A DNA stretch of 64,000 nt from NCBI GenBank assembly GCA_027946365.1, contig JAPEUQ010000016.1:620001-684000 (forward strand), written 5' to 3'. The first letter of the stretch is position 1; each line of letters opens with the position of its first letter. Both the position numbers and the translations under genes were made by a program. The notes under the pieces are model-generated. The model saw nothing but the letters and a program-made list of their open reading frames with translations. It searched no databases and was not told the origin of the DNA. Below are positions 9,980 to 21,058 of the stretch, piece after piece. The DNA comes from Kalmusia sp. IMI 367209. Its lineage: Eukaryota > Ascomycota > Dothideomycetes > Pleosporales > Didymosphaeriaceae.

Positions 9980-10806
9980 TCAAATTACAGGCGCCACCTC
10001 CCAAAGACCTTACTGCTTAAGCTTGGCTGCACAGTTCCATCGAGCTGCAAACTACTTGTCGGTCCAAGCCTTGACCTTAGCCTTCCCGGCTTCATCAATC
10101 AGCTCCAGTGTTGTCACAGGAATACCGGGACCCCTGCCACCCTGATGAGAAGCATCACCAACCCCCTCCTTGATTCCACCTGGACGAGAAGCGCTACTGT
10201 AATCAGTAGGCCTCTGGTCCTTGATTCCACCCGGCCGAGAAGCGCTACCACATCCGGTGGACTTCTGACTATCCTACTGTGAAATGCTACTGTAGCCAGC
10301 AGGCCTCTGATTCTTCATCCCACCTTACTGGGAAGCACCACCGATGAAGGTGACCTCCACCATGATTTCACCCTGCCGAGAAGCTTCAGCGTGAACGGTG
10401 ACCTCCACCTTGATTTCATCCGGCCGAGAAGCGCTACCGTATCCAGTAGGCCCCTGGTCACTCTGTTAAGGAGCACTACCATATCTGGTAGGCTGCCCGC
10501 CCTCTCCACGCATCCCATAGAGGGACGCCTCCATCTTCCGGACCTTCTCGGCGACCTACGGCTACGTGTTGTTAGTCATCGTTTGCGAAAAGTAATACGT
10601 GTGACTTAACGATCAAAGGGATCAGCCGCTCTCTAGCTGACCCTGTCACGTTAGGTAGCCACAGACAGGCTTCCGCGAGCTTCTCACGATACAAGCATCA
10701 ACTTGGGCTCCTGCTCCGCGCGCGCCTTCTCCTCACGCGTGCTCGCCGACTTCAATCTCTCCATAGTTTCCTCAAGGCTTTTCGGCGGCTGCGTGTTGGG
10801 CGACAT
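9980..10806 (-). pseudogene. Repeat-containing gene with five TAA/TAG stops
   Basis: ATG at 10806; exon 1 10693-10806 (38 codons, MSPNTQPPKSLEETMERLKS), intron 10556-10692 (GTATCG...TAG), exon 2 9980-10555 (192 codons including the final TGA). Exon 2 keeps one frame but holds five internal stops, three TAA and two TAG, most next to Gln codons, each reachable by one C-to-T change from CAA or CAG. The middle has degenerate ~18-residue repeats built on YGSASRPGGIKDQRPTG. A non-repeat tail (LELIDEAGKAKVKAWTDK, then FAARWNCAAKLK) follows. Correct splice signals, a preserved frame and only transition-type stops indicate a gene inactivated by RIP. Function unknown. Confidence 0.6.
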
Positions 10807-10991
10807 TTTGGCTGTGGTGTCGCTATGCGTGTGGTTGTTGAGAGAAGGTGAGTGCAGAGCGAGAGGACATCATAGGTGAGTCACGTAGATGAGGAGGGCA
10901 CGTCCGGGTGCGCACGTGATAGTGCGACGGTGACCTTGTTTGCAAACGGATCGTGGTCTAAGCTACCTGGCAGTTGATTTAGGGAACTCAA

Positions 10992-11112
10992 ACGGACATT
11001 AGGTGTATTATGTAGCCTAGTTATACTTACGTCTATCTACGACTCTAGTATCTAAGGTCCTATAGATATCCTGACGAGGCAGGCGCGGTCTATGTTCGCC
11101 CTATAATCTCTG
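10992..11112. repeat. 121-bp direct repeat, copy 1 (AT-shifted)
   Basis: Aligns without large gaps to 11155-11275. Where the two differ, this copy usually has T or A where copy 2 has C or G (for example GTATTATGTAGCCTAGTTATAC against GTATTGTGTAGCCCGGGTATAC), the RIP pattern. Confidence 0.85.
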
Positions 11113-11154
11113 ACATCTATCAACAATATAGTAATAGCTGAGTAGGGACATGAT

Positions 11155-11275
11155 TGGGCAATGGGGGTATTGTGTAGCCCGGGTATACTTGCGTTTGTTA
11201 GCGACTCCCGTGACCATGATCTTGCAGATATTCTCACGAGGGAGGCGCCACACCTGTTCACCCGATGATCTCCGA
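11155..11275. repeat. 121-bp direct repeat, copy 2
   Basis: Better preserved partner of 10992-11112. Contains CTCACGAGGGAGGC, which is also the core of the repeat at 6666-6997. Confidence 0.85.
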
Positions 11276-11397
11276 CTCAAAATGAGATTGAGATTACTCT
11301 TATTTACATCGCTCGCACTCGTCCAAGTCCTACAAATGCATGCACATCTATGCAGCCCTAAACATAAAATCATACAGCTGGCATGCGTTCTCAACCC

Positions 11398-14300
11398 CTA
11401 GTTATTCCTCTTACTTTTCTTCTTCTTGCCTCCACCCCCCTCGTCCCCACTGGTCTTCTTCCCGTTCTTATTGATAACCTGCTTCCCCTCGGCCTCACCC
11501 GCGTGACCCTCCCCCCTCGTCTCGGCCTCCTCCTCACTGCTTAACAGCCGATTCAACGCCTCGTTGAACTTCTCCAGCTGCGCAATCTCACCGATCTTGA
11601 CCCTCATGTAATCAAACGCGATGGCGACCTTCATATCCTTACTCCTAATCTTGATGACCTGCTCATGATCCGTCGAGCTCTGGCCTTTGGCAAGCGCCGG
11701 AGGCGAGCGCGCAGAATCCGAGGGGAGAGCAGATGTGCCGACCGCGGCATCGGTGGGCCCAGTCTCGGCGGTGTCATCGTCCTGCTGGACGTCTTCCATG
11801 GCGTTGGGGTCGAGTAGGTCGTCCGCTTCGCCGTCCTGGACGGTCTGTAGGATGGGGATTTTCTGGTAGCGCTGGCTGAAGTGTGTGAGGACGACGGCTT
11901 TGGCATCCATTTGGGCGCCGATGCCCAGGGCTTCCGATGTGGTCGAGTGTTTTTTCGCGACGGCGTCGCCTTTTAGCTCGTCATCGAAGGTGGCTTCGTG
12001 GATGAGGACAGTGGAGTTGCGGCCGATGAGGGTGAAGGTGTGGGCTGGGCGACAATCGCCGGAGTAAGACACCTTCAATGGGTCCAGGGACTCCGGGTCA
12101 GTCGATGCGCGAGGGAACGTCAATGACACAGCCATCGCGCCGTGGCAGTGAGAGACTTTGCATGCTTGAATATCGGTCAAGCCAAGAATCTTCTCGTAAT
12201 CTTTGGGTTGGAGTACGAAACGTTCTTCTTCCTTACGGCCAGAAGCTGAGGTGGCCACGAGCGTGAGTTTGGATCCCGAGTCCCGCGAACGTTCAACGGG
12301 TGAAATTTCAAAAGGCAATATGCGACTGTATCCATAGTCTTCGACGGAGGCGTATTCGCGGAGCCATTTGAGCATTCCCTCGTGCGAAACGATGGAGAGG
12401 CCGTAAAGCGACTCTTTGTTGGCAAGTATCGATGAAGCTGAAGGAAGATCTTTTCTGGGCACATTGTTGTGTCTAATCTTGTACCACGCGCGAATGACTC
12501 CGGCTGTGCCAAGATGATGATCGGCGTGCAAGTGACTTATCCAAATCATGCGCAGATTTTTGAGGACGTCAACCAACTCTTCCGGGCTATATACTCTCTG
12601 CAACTGGCCCAGGGTGCCCTCGCCACAGTCGAACAGGTAATTACCGACGCCTGGCACCCTAACAAGTGTCGCAGAGACGTTGCGATATTTTGAAGGCAAA
12701 GCTGAGCCCGTACCAAGAGTAATCACCTCTGTGTCGGGCCTTGCCACTAGCTGTCGCCATTTCAACAAAGCCTCTTGATCATGTTTTATCTCCTGCTGGG
12801 CGGCCTCGGCCAATCTCAAAACCTCTGGATCCATTTCTGCTTTTACCCCAGTCAAGTCAACTTCAGGTATTACGTCTTCTTGCTTCCGCCGAAAACTAGG
12901 CATGAGAAGATGCCTAACTCCTCGATCGGCAGACGAGACGTTCTGTAAAGCCTGTATTCTTCCCGGCGATCCTAAACCGTACAGGCTCCTCTGAGGAAGC
13001 GCATGTGAATCATGCTGTGGGATGTGATACCGTGCAGGGTCAATGTGCGAAAGACGCGTCGTCTGAGTTGCTACAGAGTCGAGTGATATGCGATTGGGGC
13101 AATCGTCTACAGAAGAGAATATGTGCTCCGCTTCAGAGAACCTTTGTATAAACTTTTGCAACGTAGGGTGCCCAGAAACACCCGATCCGAGTATCCAGTA
13201 GAAGATCTTTATACTTTTTGCGAGATTGTCACACCCAAACTCCGCCCTTTGTATCAGAGTTTCCAGATAATCGGGGGAGGGCACGTCTAAAATAGCAAAA
13301 CCGTTACCCGGCCTGTCCGGGCCAATTACCATGTCCGGTGTGATGGTTTCACCCTTATCGTTCTGGACAGATTGTCCACGGCCCAGCTTACCAAAGTCGG
13401 GACCTGGTTTTAGTCCAAGTTCTTTTGCGCGTGCCGGGTCGAAGGTACCCCGTATAGCCTGTGAGCGCACAATGTACGAAAGCGATTCTGATGCTGGTGA
13501 TGTGGGCGGAAGGCCCATGATTACAGCACCTGGCCATGGTGTTCGTGTCAGTACTTGGATATCTGGGAGAGGTTCTTGACCACCGGGTTTAGGACCGCGA
13601 TACGGTTCGATACGGTTCGTCGTCGGGTTTCGAACGAAGATTGCAGCAGGCATTTCTACCTCTGAGATGTGACGTTCCACTAGAGTATCCAGGCTCCATT
13701 TCGAGTTGAACATTAGGTTTATAACCGCTGATCTGATGCGATCATATCGTACCTCTCTCTCTTCCGCGGACTCATTCTCAGACACTTGATGTTCTTCGAA
13801 ACTGTTGGCATACTGTTCATATCCCATCCGTTGCCTAGCTATATCTTCCTCAAGATGCGGGTCTAGCTGTTGTCGCGCAGGCGCTATGCACATGGCCCAA
13901 ACCTGGATGGCAGAATCTTGCCACGATGGCAAAATAATGCCCTCGTCGTCTTTCTGTGGTGGAACATCCTTGTACTCGGTCGCAACGACGGGTATCCCTT
14001 TTCTAAAGATATATCGCCGACAGGTAGCTAGCGTATGTTTTAAGTTGGGCGGTCCATACACGTGCATCTTTGGCCGCTCAGGCTCATTCGACTTCTTGGA
14101 GCCTTTACCCTTACGATAGACTTCCATAGCCATATCATATGCAGAGGTAGCCGAGTCAGCTAGTGTCAGAGTCATCCCGATCAGGCCGCCTGCATTTTTC
14201 CAGTCCATTCTTCCAGTCATGAAGAAATCCTGAACTTTGGTTAACTTTTGGCCCATTTGCATCACGGCCCGCTGTGTTCCCTCAGCATGAGTGCCGAATA

Positions 14301-14940
14301 TGTAGTGCTGCTTCTGGGTCTGCAGCATGATTGTTGTGCCAGGCGTGTCCGCCGTTGGAGAGGTTATGATTTGGATTGAGGAGGCCATCTTGCTAGAGTC
14401 GCTGCGAACGAGTTTCTCCCTCACATCCACCACCCGCCGTGGAAACCTATCCTCTTGTAGCGGTTCGAGAAGAGGTGGGAGCCTAACCCTGTTCCATTGA
14501 GATGTGCCTGCTATAGGTCGCTCTTCTTCGGCGGGGGGGTCTTCGATCGCAGGCTTCGGTTCGTACGTTTGCAATCGCGCGCCTCTTTCGGGAGGTCCGA
14601 CAGCTCGATTTGGTGTGTAAGTTCCGTTAGGTTGGGAGTCGTTTTCGTGTCTTGTCGAGAGCTTGTATAATATGCGAAGGAAAGGCGCGTCTTTCGGTGA
14701 ATTGCAAGTGCTGCTGTTAGCGAAGTTGCGCGCGGAGTGGAGAATGGTCGTAACAGTCGTACAACGCCGGGCGGCGGTCGTGATGGGAGCCAATTTGGCG
14801 AGATTCAAAGGAGTGACAAGGTAAAAGACATATAATAAGCTGGTCACGATGCGCGAGCGAATGGCTAGGTCGCACTTACGAAAGAAAGCGTCACTTTTCG
14901 AGATTGTCGGAAAAACCTTTAAGCGATTCGCCGATGGCAT
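11398..14940 (-). CDS. TRZ1: tRNase Z, long form (ELAC2-type)
   Basis: Endonuclease that removes the 3' trailer from pre-tRNAs in nucleus and mitochondria. A single uninterrupted frame of 1,180 codons. The N-terminal lactamase-like half (from MASSIQIITSPTADTPGTT, ATG at 14388) lacks metal ligands. The C-terminal catalytic half begins EVITLGTGSALPSKYRNVSA, carries the zinc motif ISHLHADHHLG near residues 800-810, then VSYSGDCRPA, HEATFDD, KKHSTTSEA and LTHFSQRY. A Lys-rich tail ends the protein. Upstream of MASS are 184 more codons that look partly like a mitochondrial presequence; within them lies a perfect GTAAGT at about residue 21, so a small 5' intron is possible and the true N-terminus is uncertain. 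Fungal long forms are usually 800-1,100 residues. Confidence 0.95.
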   Translation of the reverse strand: MPSANRLKVFPTISKSDAFFRKCDLAIRSRIVTSLLYVFYLVTPLNLAKLAPITTAARRCTTVTTILHSARNFANSSTCNSPKDAPFLRILYKLSTRHENDSQPNGTYTPNRAVGPPERGARLQTYEPKPAIEDPPAEEERPIAGTSQWNRVRLPPLLEPLQEDRFPRRVVDVREKLVRSDSSKMASSIQIITSPTADTPGTTIMLQTQKQHYIFGTHAEGTQRAVMQMGQKLTKVQDFFMTGRMDWKNAGGLIGMTLTLADSATSAYDMAMEVYRKGKGSKKSNEPERPKMHVYGPPNLKHTLATCRRYIFRKGIPVVATEYKDVPPQKDDEGIILPSWQDSAIQVWAMCIAPARQQLDPHLEEDIARQRMGYEQYANSFEEHQVSENESAEEREVRYDRIRSAVINLMFNSKWSLDTLVERHISEVEMPAAIFVRNPTTNRIEPYRGPKPGGQEPLPDIQVLTRTPWPGAVIMGLPPTSPASESLSYIVRSQAIRGTFDPARAKELGLKPGPDFGKLGRGQSVQNDKGETITPDMVIGPDRPGNGFAILDVPSPDYLETLIQRAEFGCDNLAKSIKIFYWILGSGVSGHPTLQKFIQRFSEAEHIFSSVDDCPNRISLDSVATQTTRLSHIDPARYHIPQHDSHALPQRSLYGLGSPGRIQALQNVSSADRGVRHLLMPSFRRKQEDVIPEVDLTGVKAEMDPEVLRLAEAAQQEIKHDQEALLKWRQLVARPDTEVITLGTGSALPSKYRNVSATLVRVPGVGNYLFDCGEGTLGQLQRVYSPEELVDVLKNLRMIWISHLHADHHLGTAGVIRAWYKIRHNNVPRKDLPSASSILANKESLYGLSIVSHEGMLKWLREYASVEDYGYSRILPFEISPVERSRDSGSKLTLVATSASGRKEEERFVLQPKDYEKILGLTDIQACKVSHCHGAMAVSLTFPRASTDPESLDPLKVSYSGDCRPAHTFTLIGRNSTVLIHEATFDDELKGDAVAKKHSTTSEALGIGAQMDAKAVVLTHFSQRYQKIPILQTVQDGEADDLLDPNAMEDVQQDDDTAETGPTDAAVGTSALPSDSARSPPALAKGQSSTDHEQVIKIRSKDMKVAIAFDYMRVKIGEIAQLEKFNEALNRLLSSEEEAETRGEGHAGEAEGKQVINKNGKKTSGDEGGGGKKKKSKRNN

Positions 14941-15431
14941 TCAGTCCCCAGTGCCAGATCAATGCCCGTGCAGATTCAGCCACGCCTTGGTACTAACACA
15001 AGCATTCGTTTACACAATAAGATAGCAAATTTGATTACGATGATAGTATATTCTCATTCACAAGTCCGATTGCCTTCAGGCAACATCCATTGGCATACGC
15101 TACTTTGCCAGCTTCCCAAATCAATGTACAGTGAATATCCAATTCCAATGTCCTTCCGACGATAATAACAAAGTATGAAACGCCAACCCAAAGCTGTAGC
15201 CGTATTGGCCAGCTATTGAACAAATGAAATCGTGAGTCGTACCGTTCAGTCTAAAAGATTGCCAGTCAGGCAGAGTGGCGATGAAGGCCGTAATGTTTGA
15301 TGGTGTATATCTTCGAGTGAGATACACCAAGAGGCGAAAAGAGATCCTGTGTCGACACGCGACCAGGAGCCCGAAGTGCACAGCCTGAAGTCAGGGCCCG
15401 AGCAGTGGCAGTGGGACGTTGCAAATCACAT
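14941..15431. other. Intergenic between TRZ1 and the bZIP gene
   Basis: 490 bp, both neighbours on the minus strand. It holds the 3' UTR of the bZIP gene and the TRZ1 promoter. No gene recognised. Confidence 0.6.
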
Positions 15432-17252
15432 TCAAGAGTCAAGATGCGATGTCAAGGCCTCAACCCTCTGGAGAACTGCATCCATCCTGGCGCACTGTCT
15501 CTGGAAGCGGGCCATTTTGAGCTCGTCGGCAACTTCGTCCGAAAGCTCAAGCTGGAAGTGCGCGAAGACCTTTTCAGAGCTGATGTCACCGAAGAGGGAT
15601 TCGTGGTTCTCAACGGGTGCAGCGACAATGGGGGAGGTAGAGGCGGGAGCGTAGTTGTAGAGGTCGAACTCAGGGTCTTCGTCCTCCTCGATCTCGATAG
15701 GTGCAGCCTTCTCAGCGGGCATGGGTCGCGCAACGACAGGATAGTCGGCCTTGACCTCCTCGGCTGACGAATCGTCCTCAGCAGCGAAGATGGAGCGATA
15801 GCCCTTGCCGGACAGAGCATCCGTATCAATCGGGTTGGCGGGACCCTCGGGAAGCTCCATGACGGCGAATACCTGGGGCTGCTGGTAGGTGAACGAGCTA
15901 CCGTTGTTCATGCTCCAGTTGTTGGAGTTCAAGTTGAGCAGGGACATGTCGAGAGGGGTCTCCGGGACCAAAGTCATGCCGACCTGAGGTTGCGACATAC
16001 CACCAAACTGCTGGTTCTGGTAGGTGTTGACATCCTTGCGGACGGGAGCCGGGGTAGGTGTGGTGGATCCCGAGAGTGTAGGCATGGTCGGCTTAGCCTC
16101 AAGGCTCTCGTCGCGAGAGAGCTCCTCCAAGAAGGGGGTGAAAGCCTGGTGGCGAAGCAGTCGCTCGATGAAGGCCCTCGAGCGAGCGTTCTCCTCCATC
16201 AAAGCACGGTTCTGGGTGCGAAGGTCATTGCATTCGTTTGTCTTCATAGCGACCTCGCCCTCGAGCTGGCCAATGTACTCTGTTGTGCGTTAGTGAGTAT
16301 TACTTTGATTGTACTGGTCGTGCTTACCCTTTCTCCTCGAGCGGAAGGCGCGAGCGGAAACCTTGTTCCGGAGTTGACGGCGCTCCTTGGAGCTCAGCTT
16401 CTTACCCTCCTCAGAGGCAAGCAGCCTCTCGTCCTCGTCCATATCCTCCTCATCCTTTTTCGCACGGATGATGTGGGGTAGAAGGTTACCCTGGCCATCC
16501 TGCCCGGCGAGAGCGCTGCTCTGACTCTGTTGGCGGATCTGGTTGACGACGCGAGCGATCGTCTCTTCGGTGCGAGCATCGCTCAGCGGACTGGAGTTAT
16601 TCCGGTTGTGTTGCTGGCGGCTTTGCTGCTGGCTGGCCTGTTGTTGTTGTCTCTGCTGCGCAAGCTGCTGTGCCCTCTGTTGCTGAGCCTGTGCTTGGGC
16701 CTTGGCCAACGCGGCTTGTTGCTGATGCATTCCAGGCCACACCCTGACGTTCTGTACCTCCTCTTGCGTAATCGCGCTGGGGTCCACGAAGTCGGATGAC
16801 TGTGACGCGTCATTTGAGGGATAGAAATAGGCGGGTTGCGACATGGAGACGTCCATGTCCATGGGAATTCCAGTGTTCCAGCCTCCCATCATCGACGACT
16901 CGCCCATCAAGCTCATCTCATCGATGCCGGTCGAAGAGTACATGGAAAATCCCGAGTTGTACGACGGGTTAAGGCCTGCGATGGAGCCGGTTGGCAGGCC
17001 AGTTTGCTGCTTGAAGCGCTCATACTCGTGGCTGGGCTTCGCGGGCGTCTGAAGGTCCTCGCCGTCGAGTGCGGTGTTGGTCGGGCTGGTGATGGCCGAT
17101 GCAGCGTTGGAGGGTTGTCGAGAGATGGCCGACGGGGTGGGCGAAGGAAGCTGGCTGAAATCGAAGAGCGAATCCGTGTCCGGATCAAAACACTGGTTGG
17201 GGTTGTTGAAATTTGACGGCATTGTCATCGCATGATGGACGGCTGTCGCCAT
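15432..17252 (-). CDS. meaB: bZIP transcription factor, MeaB-like
   Basis: Two exons, 16328-17252 and 15432-16279, joined across a 48-bp intron (16280-16327) lying inside the bZIP and restoring RRK-EYIGQLEGEVA; 590 aa. The basic region is KERRQLRNKVSARAFRSRRK (about residues 290-310), followed by a leucine zipper (NDLRTQNRALMEENARSRAF) and the HQAFTPFLEELS block. These match the MeaB family, which acts in nitrogen metabolite repression in Aspergillus and Fusarium. The N-terminal half has acidic/Phe patches, a Met-rich stretch and a Gln tract (residues ~180-215); the C-terminal part is acidic, as in activators. The start could also be the Met at 17222. The upstream leader is long with several short frames. 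Assignment to MeaB rests on motif recall. Confidence 0.85.
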
Positions 17253-20200
17253 TGAAGAGGTGCCTGGTGGGAGATCTCGAGTCGGTGGGTATTGTGGGTG
17301 AAGATGAGGGCTCCTCAGGCGTCAAGAAGGTTGTTGCGAGGTGTTCGAGTGGGCGACGGGTCTGGGCCACCAGAGTGGTTAGGCGTCTGAAAGTCGTCGT
17401 CAGCTCGCTGCTTTTTCCGGCTGATCCGCCGCTGTGGCTTGGCTCCTCACCTACACTGCTCGGTCGACGCGCTTTGCTTTGATGGGATGATGTTAGGATG
17501 GAAAGGCGGAAAATGGGTTTGTTGCGATGTCGCGACGGTGTACTGATATGGTGATGAGGATGAAGAGGAAGCCAGAACCCACAGCTGGTGGGCGCAGGAG
17601 GCCTTTTGCTCGGGAGGCGTTTCAGGGTGAGGCGGTGCCCACGCCAAAATACATGGGCTAGCATTGGGGCCGCTGGTCCCTCCGCAAGCGCCAAAAGCCA
17701 AGTGCTCGGCCACTGCTCCTCTTTCGGCGGCCACGGATCCCCTGATCGCCAGGATGCCTTCTGCGTATCGGCGCCTTATGGCATGCAATCGAACCGTAAT
17801 CTATTTCGGCCGTTGCAATTCATGCCTGCAATCAAGACCCTCCAGCGTCTTCCACCACACGTCTGGAGGCGTGCGCGACTCGAGGCAAGCGCTGCACTCC
17901 CATCCGGAGCAGAACGATGCAACTATTGACAGGATTATGGCATCACCATAGGCCATCGCTAGGCAGGAATGGATTACGTCGCCTGCAGAAGTCGGTCGGA
18001 ACAAAAGCGCCGATACCGATTTCCTTGTCCCCAAGCCAACCAACAGCAGCTCAAAGGAGGCTGTGCTGTGCGAACGCCCCTCCTCAAGAGGAACAGCTTG
18101 CGATGGCTGACGGTATTCGTCCGTAAATCTCTCCTACACGCTGTTCTTTCTTTATCTACTCGGTATAGCTGAAAGTCAACGGCCGTATAGGCATACCTCA
18201 TAACCCCGAGAGGAAATCATGCGGTCGGCATCACTGCATCAACGAGCAGTCCTTGGCAACCGCGATCAAGTCGAACAACAGAGCAAGGCAGCTTCTCACA
18301 TCATCTGGCCGAGATCATGTCAAATTCTTTCCCTTTCGTGTGGTGTCATCATTGTACAGCGGATGTTGCTAAGTCGACCATCACCATCAGAGTTTGCATC
18401 CCAGCGTCTCTACGCAATTGGAGCACACCAATCCCTCGGCCTAGTGTTTCTTTTCTTACGAAATCATGTTCTTGACTCTGTTTCCACATGTAGCGATTCG
18501 TTACACAATTTCAGTCTCATATCTGTATCCCCAGAACCACGCCGTTGGCCCTCAAGCCTCGGAGCTTTTGAAACGCCCGTGTGGACCACCCCTTGCGTTC
18601 AAGCGTCTGTCAATGGTTGTCCTGGCTTGATCAGACAACTGCCGACTTATGTCGCGCTAACCTAAACTTTCGTGCAGCAGCCAGAAAAAGCTCCAGGCGC
18701 GCCCCTCGTGGTTTTTGGTTCATGCCGAGACTCAGTCCAGCCTCATGGTGTCTCCTGAGCCCCGATGATGTACCGAAGCTACAGTGATCGGCCGGCATGC
18801 TCCCGTTGGCGAAAGGAAAGTATACCTGGCCGAGGCGCTCCAGTATTGCCTGCGCCACATACTGATTGCGATTCTTTCAGCTCCACGGTCCTTTCAAAGT
18901 TCCGCAGTTGTGGTAATTCATTGGGAGGCTTATTATTCCTTCGATGCACTCAGATTGGGTTGTAGTTCCTTCATAGAGTTTGGCGGGTGGACTACAGCAA
19001 AGGGGGCGCAGTCCAACGCTTACTCTGCACGACTACTGCCCTTTTCGGCAGTGTGATTCCAGAACTTTGATCAGAGGTCCGGTCAGGAAATACAATTTCC
19101 TATCTCTATTGTCAACGTGCTGCCAGGTAATGAGCACAGTGCATACAAGAGGATCGACACTTGCACAGTTGACCAATTCAGTCCTCTGTCCTCCAGGTCT
19201 ACTCAAATAGGGTAATTATAGAATCAATACCCAATTAATCTCTCTTCAATACTACGCCACAATCGTCAACGCCGACAATGTCATTCCGCCTGCATATACA
19301 GTCGGACAAGACTTGTGTGACATTACAGTTTGCCCCCAAGTGTCTGCTCTTGACCAATCTGACTTCGCCTCGAAACAATTTGCACAAAGGTTTTCGTACA
19401 TGAAAAGAAAGGCCGACACTTGGCCGAGAGCCGTTGAGGCTGAAGTTATCGCCCTTGACGCGTCGTCAACAGTCGACCGTTAAACGTCCATGCTCGATAC
19501 TTTCGGTTGCTAAAGCCTTTCCGGTCCCTCATCCTAGCGCCGATGCGCCTTTGAGGAGCTTCAATGCACGCTTTTGTTCTCCATCGTCTAGACTTCAAAA
19601 GCCCCGAATTGACCGACACGATGAAGTATACGGCGAACTTCGGCGCTCTATTATCGGAACATTCCGCACTCGAGAGGTCACTGCTCCCATGATTTGCATC
19701 AATATATTTGAGAGTTGCTCGGGCCTATCCCGTTCGATGCGAGTGGAGCACCATGCTTGAAAGAAGAGGACATTCAGGGAGATCAGCATTGTACCGTGGC
19801 CTTCCTTCCCGCTGTGGAGAGCTCAGAGCCCACCGGCGGAGATGAATTGCGACTTTCGAGCCCTGGGAGGTAGATCAATAGAGTCTACCTTGACAGTCTA
19901 TAGGTTGTGGGGAGAAAGGGATAAGGACCATTGTGAACAAGACGACACTATTCCGCGCACCTCGCAGCGTCTGGATGGTTTGCTGCATGAAAGTTATCGC
20001 CTCACGGTACATGCTCGGGTCTCTCCAACGCATGACTGAGGCCATCCTCTTCAGTCCTTGTTTCCGATCAACACCACCCACCCCTATCCGTGCTTCCCCC
20101 ACACTGCCCAACATAGACTCGCCCCATTGTCTACACAGCAGGCCTGCAACCCCTAACTCCCCACCCAAGGAGAAGTACTGAAGCTGTGCGCTGGTGTGGC

Positions 20201-21058
20201 ACGCATTGTGGCGCACGTCTCCATCCATCACACTATGCATACCTCCAGCACAACCGCCCAAAGTAGAAACACCGCCCAGACACAAGACCAATGAGGTGTG
20301 CAACAAAAGACAGGCCCTCACGCTGCTCCCATGCAAGCATACGTACGTTCAGCTCTGCAGGGGGACATGCCCACCCCTCCGGTCGACTCAGCACTCGCGC
20401 CCACAAACCGCAAGAAGATCATAGCACAACCGTGAAGTATCCCAGAGTCGTTCTCTGCATTGTTGGGTACCTCACGGTACTAACTGTATGGGCTGTTTCA
20501 CTTGTTTCTAGAAGGCCCCTCATCGCGCGACCCGTCGAGTCGTCGGGGAGGGCGGGAACCGGTCAATCCAAATCGCTCCACGTCTCACGTTCCAGTTGCT
20601 TCCTGGCATCCTCGCTGGAAAACCTTATCCTGGAGAAAGTGCTCAAAACACTAGTAATGGCACAGTGTGTAGCAAAGTATCGCTTTGTACAAGCTACCCG
20701 GCATATGCAAAGTCGTCCTGGAACTATAGGTCGGCCAGAGTATTTCTCGTTGGTATTCACTCAGACCCGACTGTCAAAGATGCGCTTAGAACACCAGTGC
20801 TAATGGGCGGAAGTAATCTACATGTTTATACAATTCGTGCACCATATACACGCGGTGTCCGCGTGCAGGCCTTCGACGACCATGAGGCGCTCCCTATGTT
20901 ATACATCCTTCCCACAATGCCATACACAAGCGCAGATACGCAGAGCGTCCTACAGCGTTGTCCGAATAGTCGTACAAGACCGCAATCGCCGTCGCGGGTA
21001 TACATGTTAAGATGCGCCAAATATATCACACGCCTCCAAACCCAAACACCCGTAGATG
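17253..21058. other. 3.8-kb intergenic region without a supported gene
   Basis: Several frames of 60-215 codons occur on both strands, but none has domain-like composition, consistent splice signals or a recognisable motif. The longest (20,596-21,243, +) overlaps the PPR gene antisense. The part next to the bZIP gene (17,253 to about 18,000) probably contains its promoter and a long 5' leader with upstream ATGs. No tRNA, rRNA or transposon was recognised. Confidence 0.5.

Noticed and set aside
14388..14940. Possibility that TRZ1 starts at the ATG at 14388
   Set aside because: Not rejected outright: the conserved protein begins there, but the frame is open to 14940 with presequence-like residues. 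I kept the longer start and noted the GTAAGT inside it.
17185..17694. 169-codon minus-strand frame rich in Pro, Ser, His and Arg
   Set aside because: Overlaps the start and leader of the bZIP gene in another frame; composition reflects the UTR base bias.
19875..20336. 153-codon minus-strand frame
   Set aside because: No motif, no splice or promoter support, and atypical Cys/Gly/Met composition.
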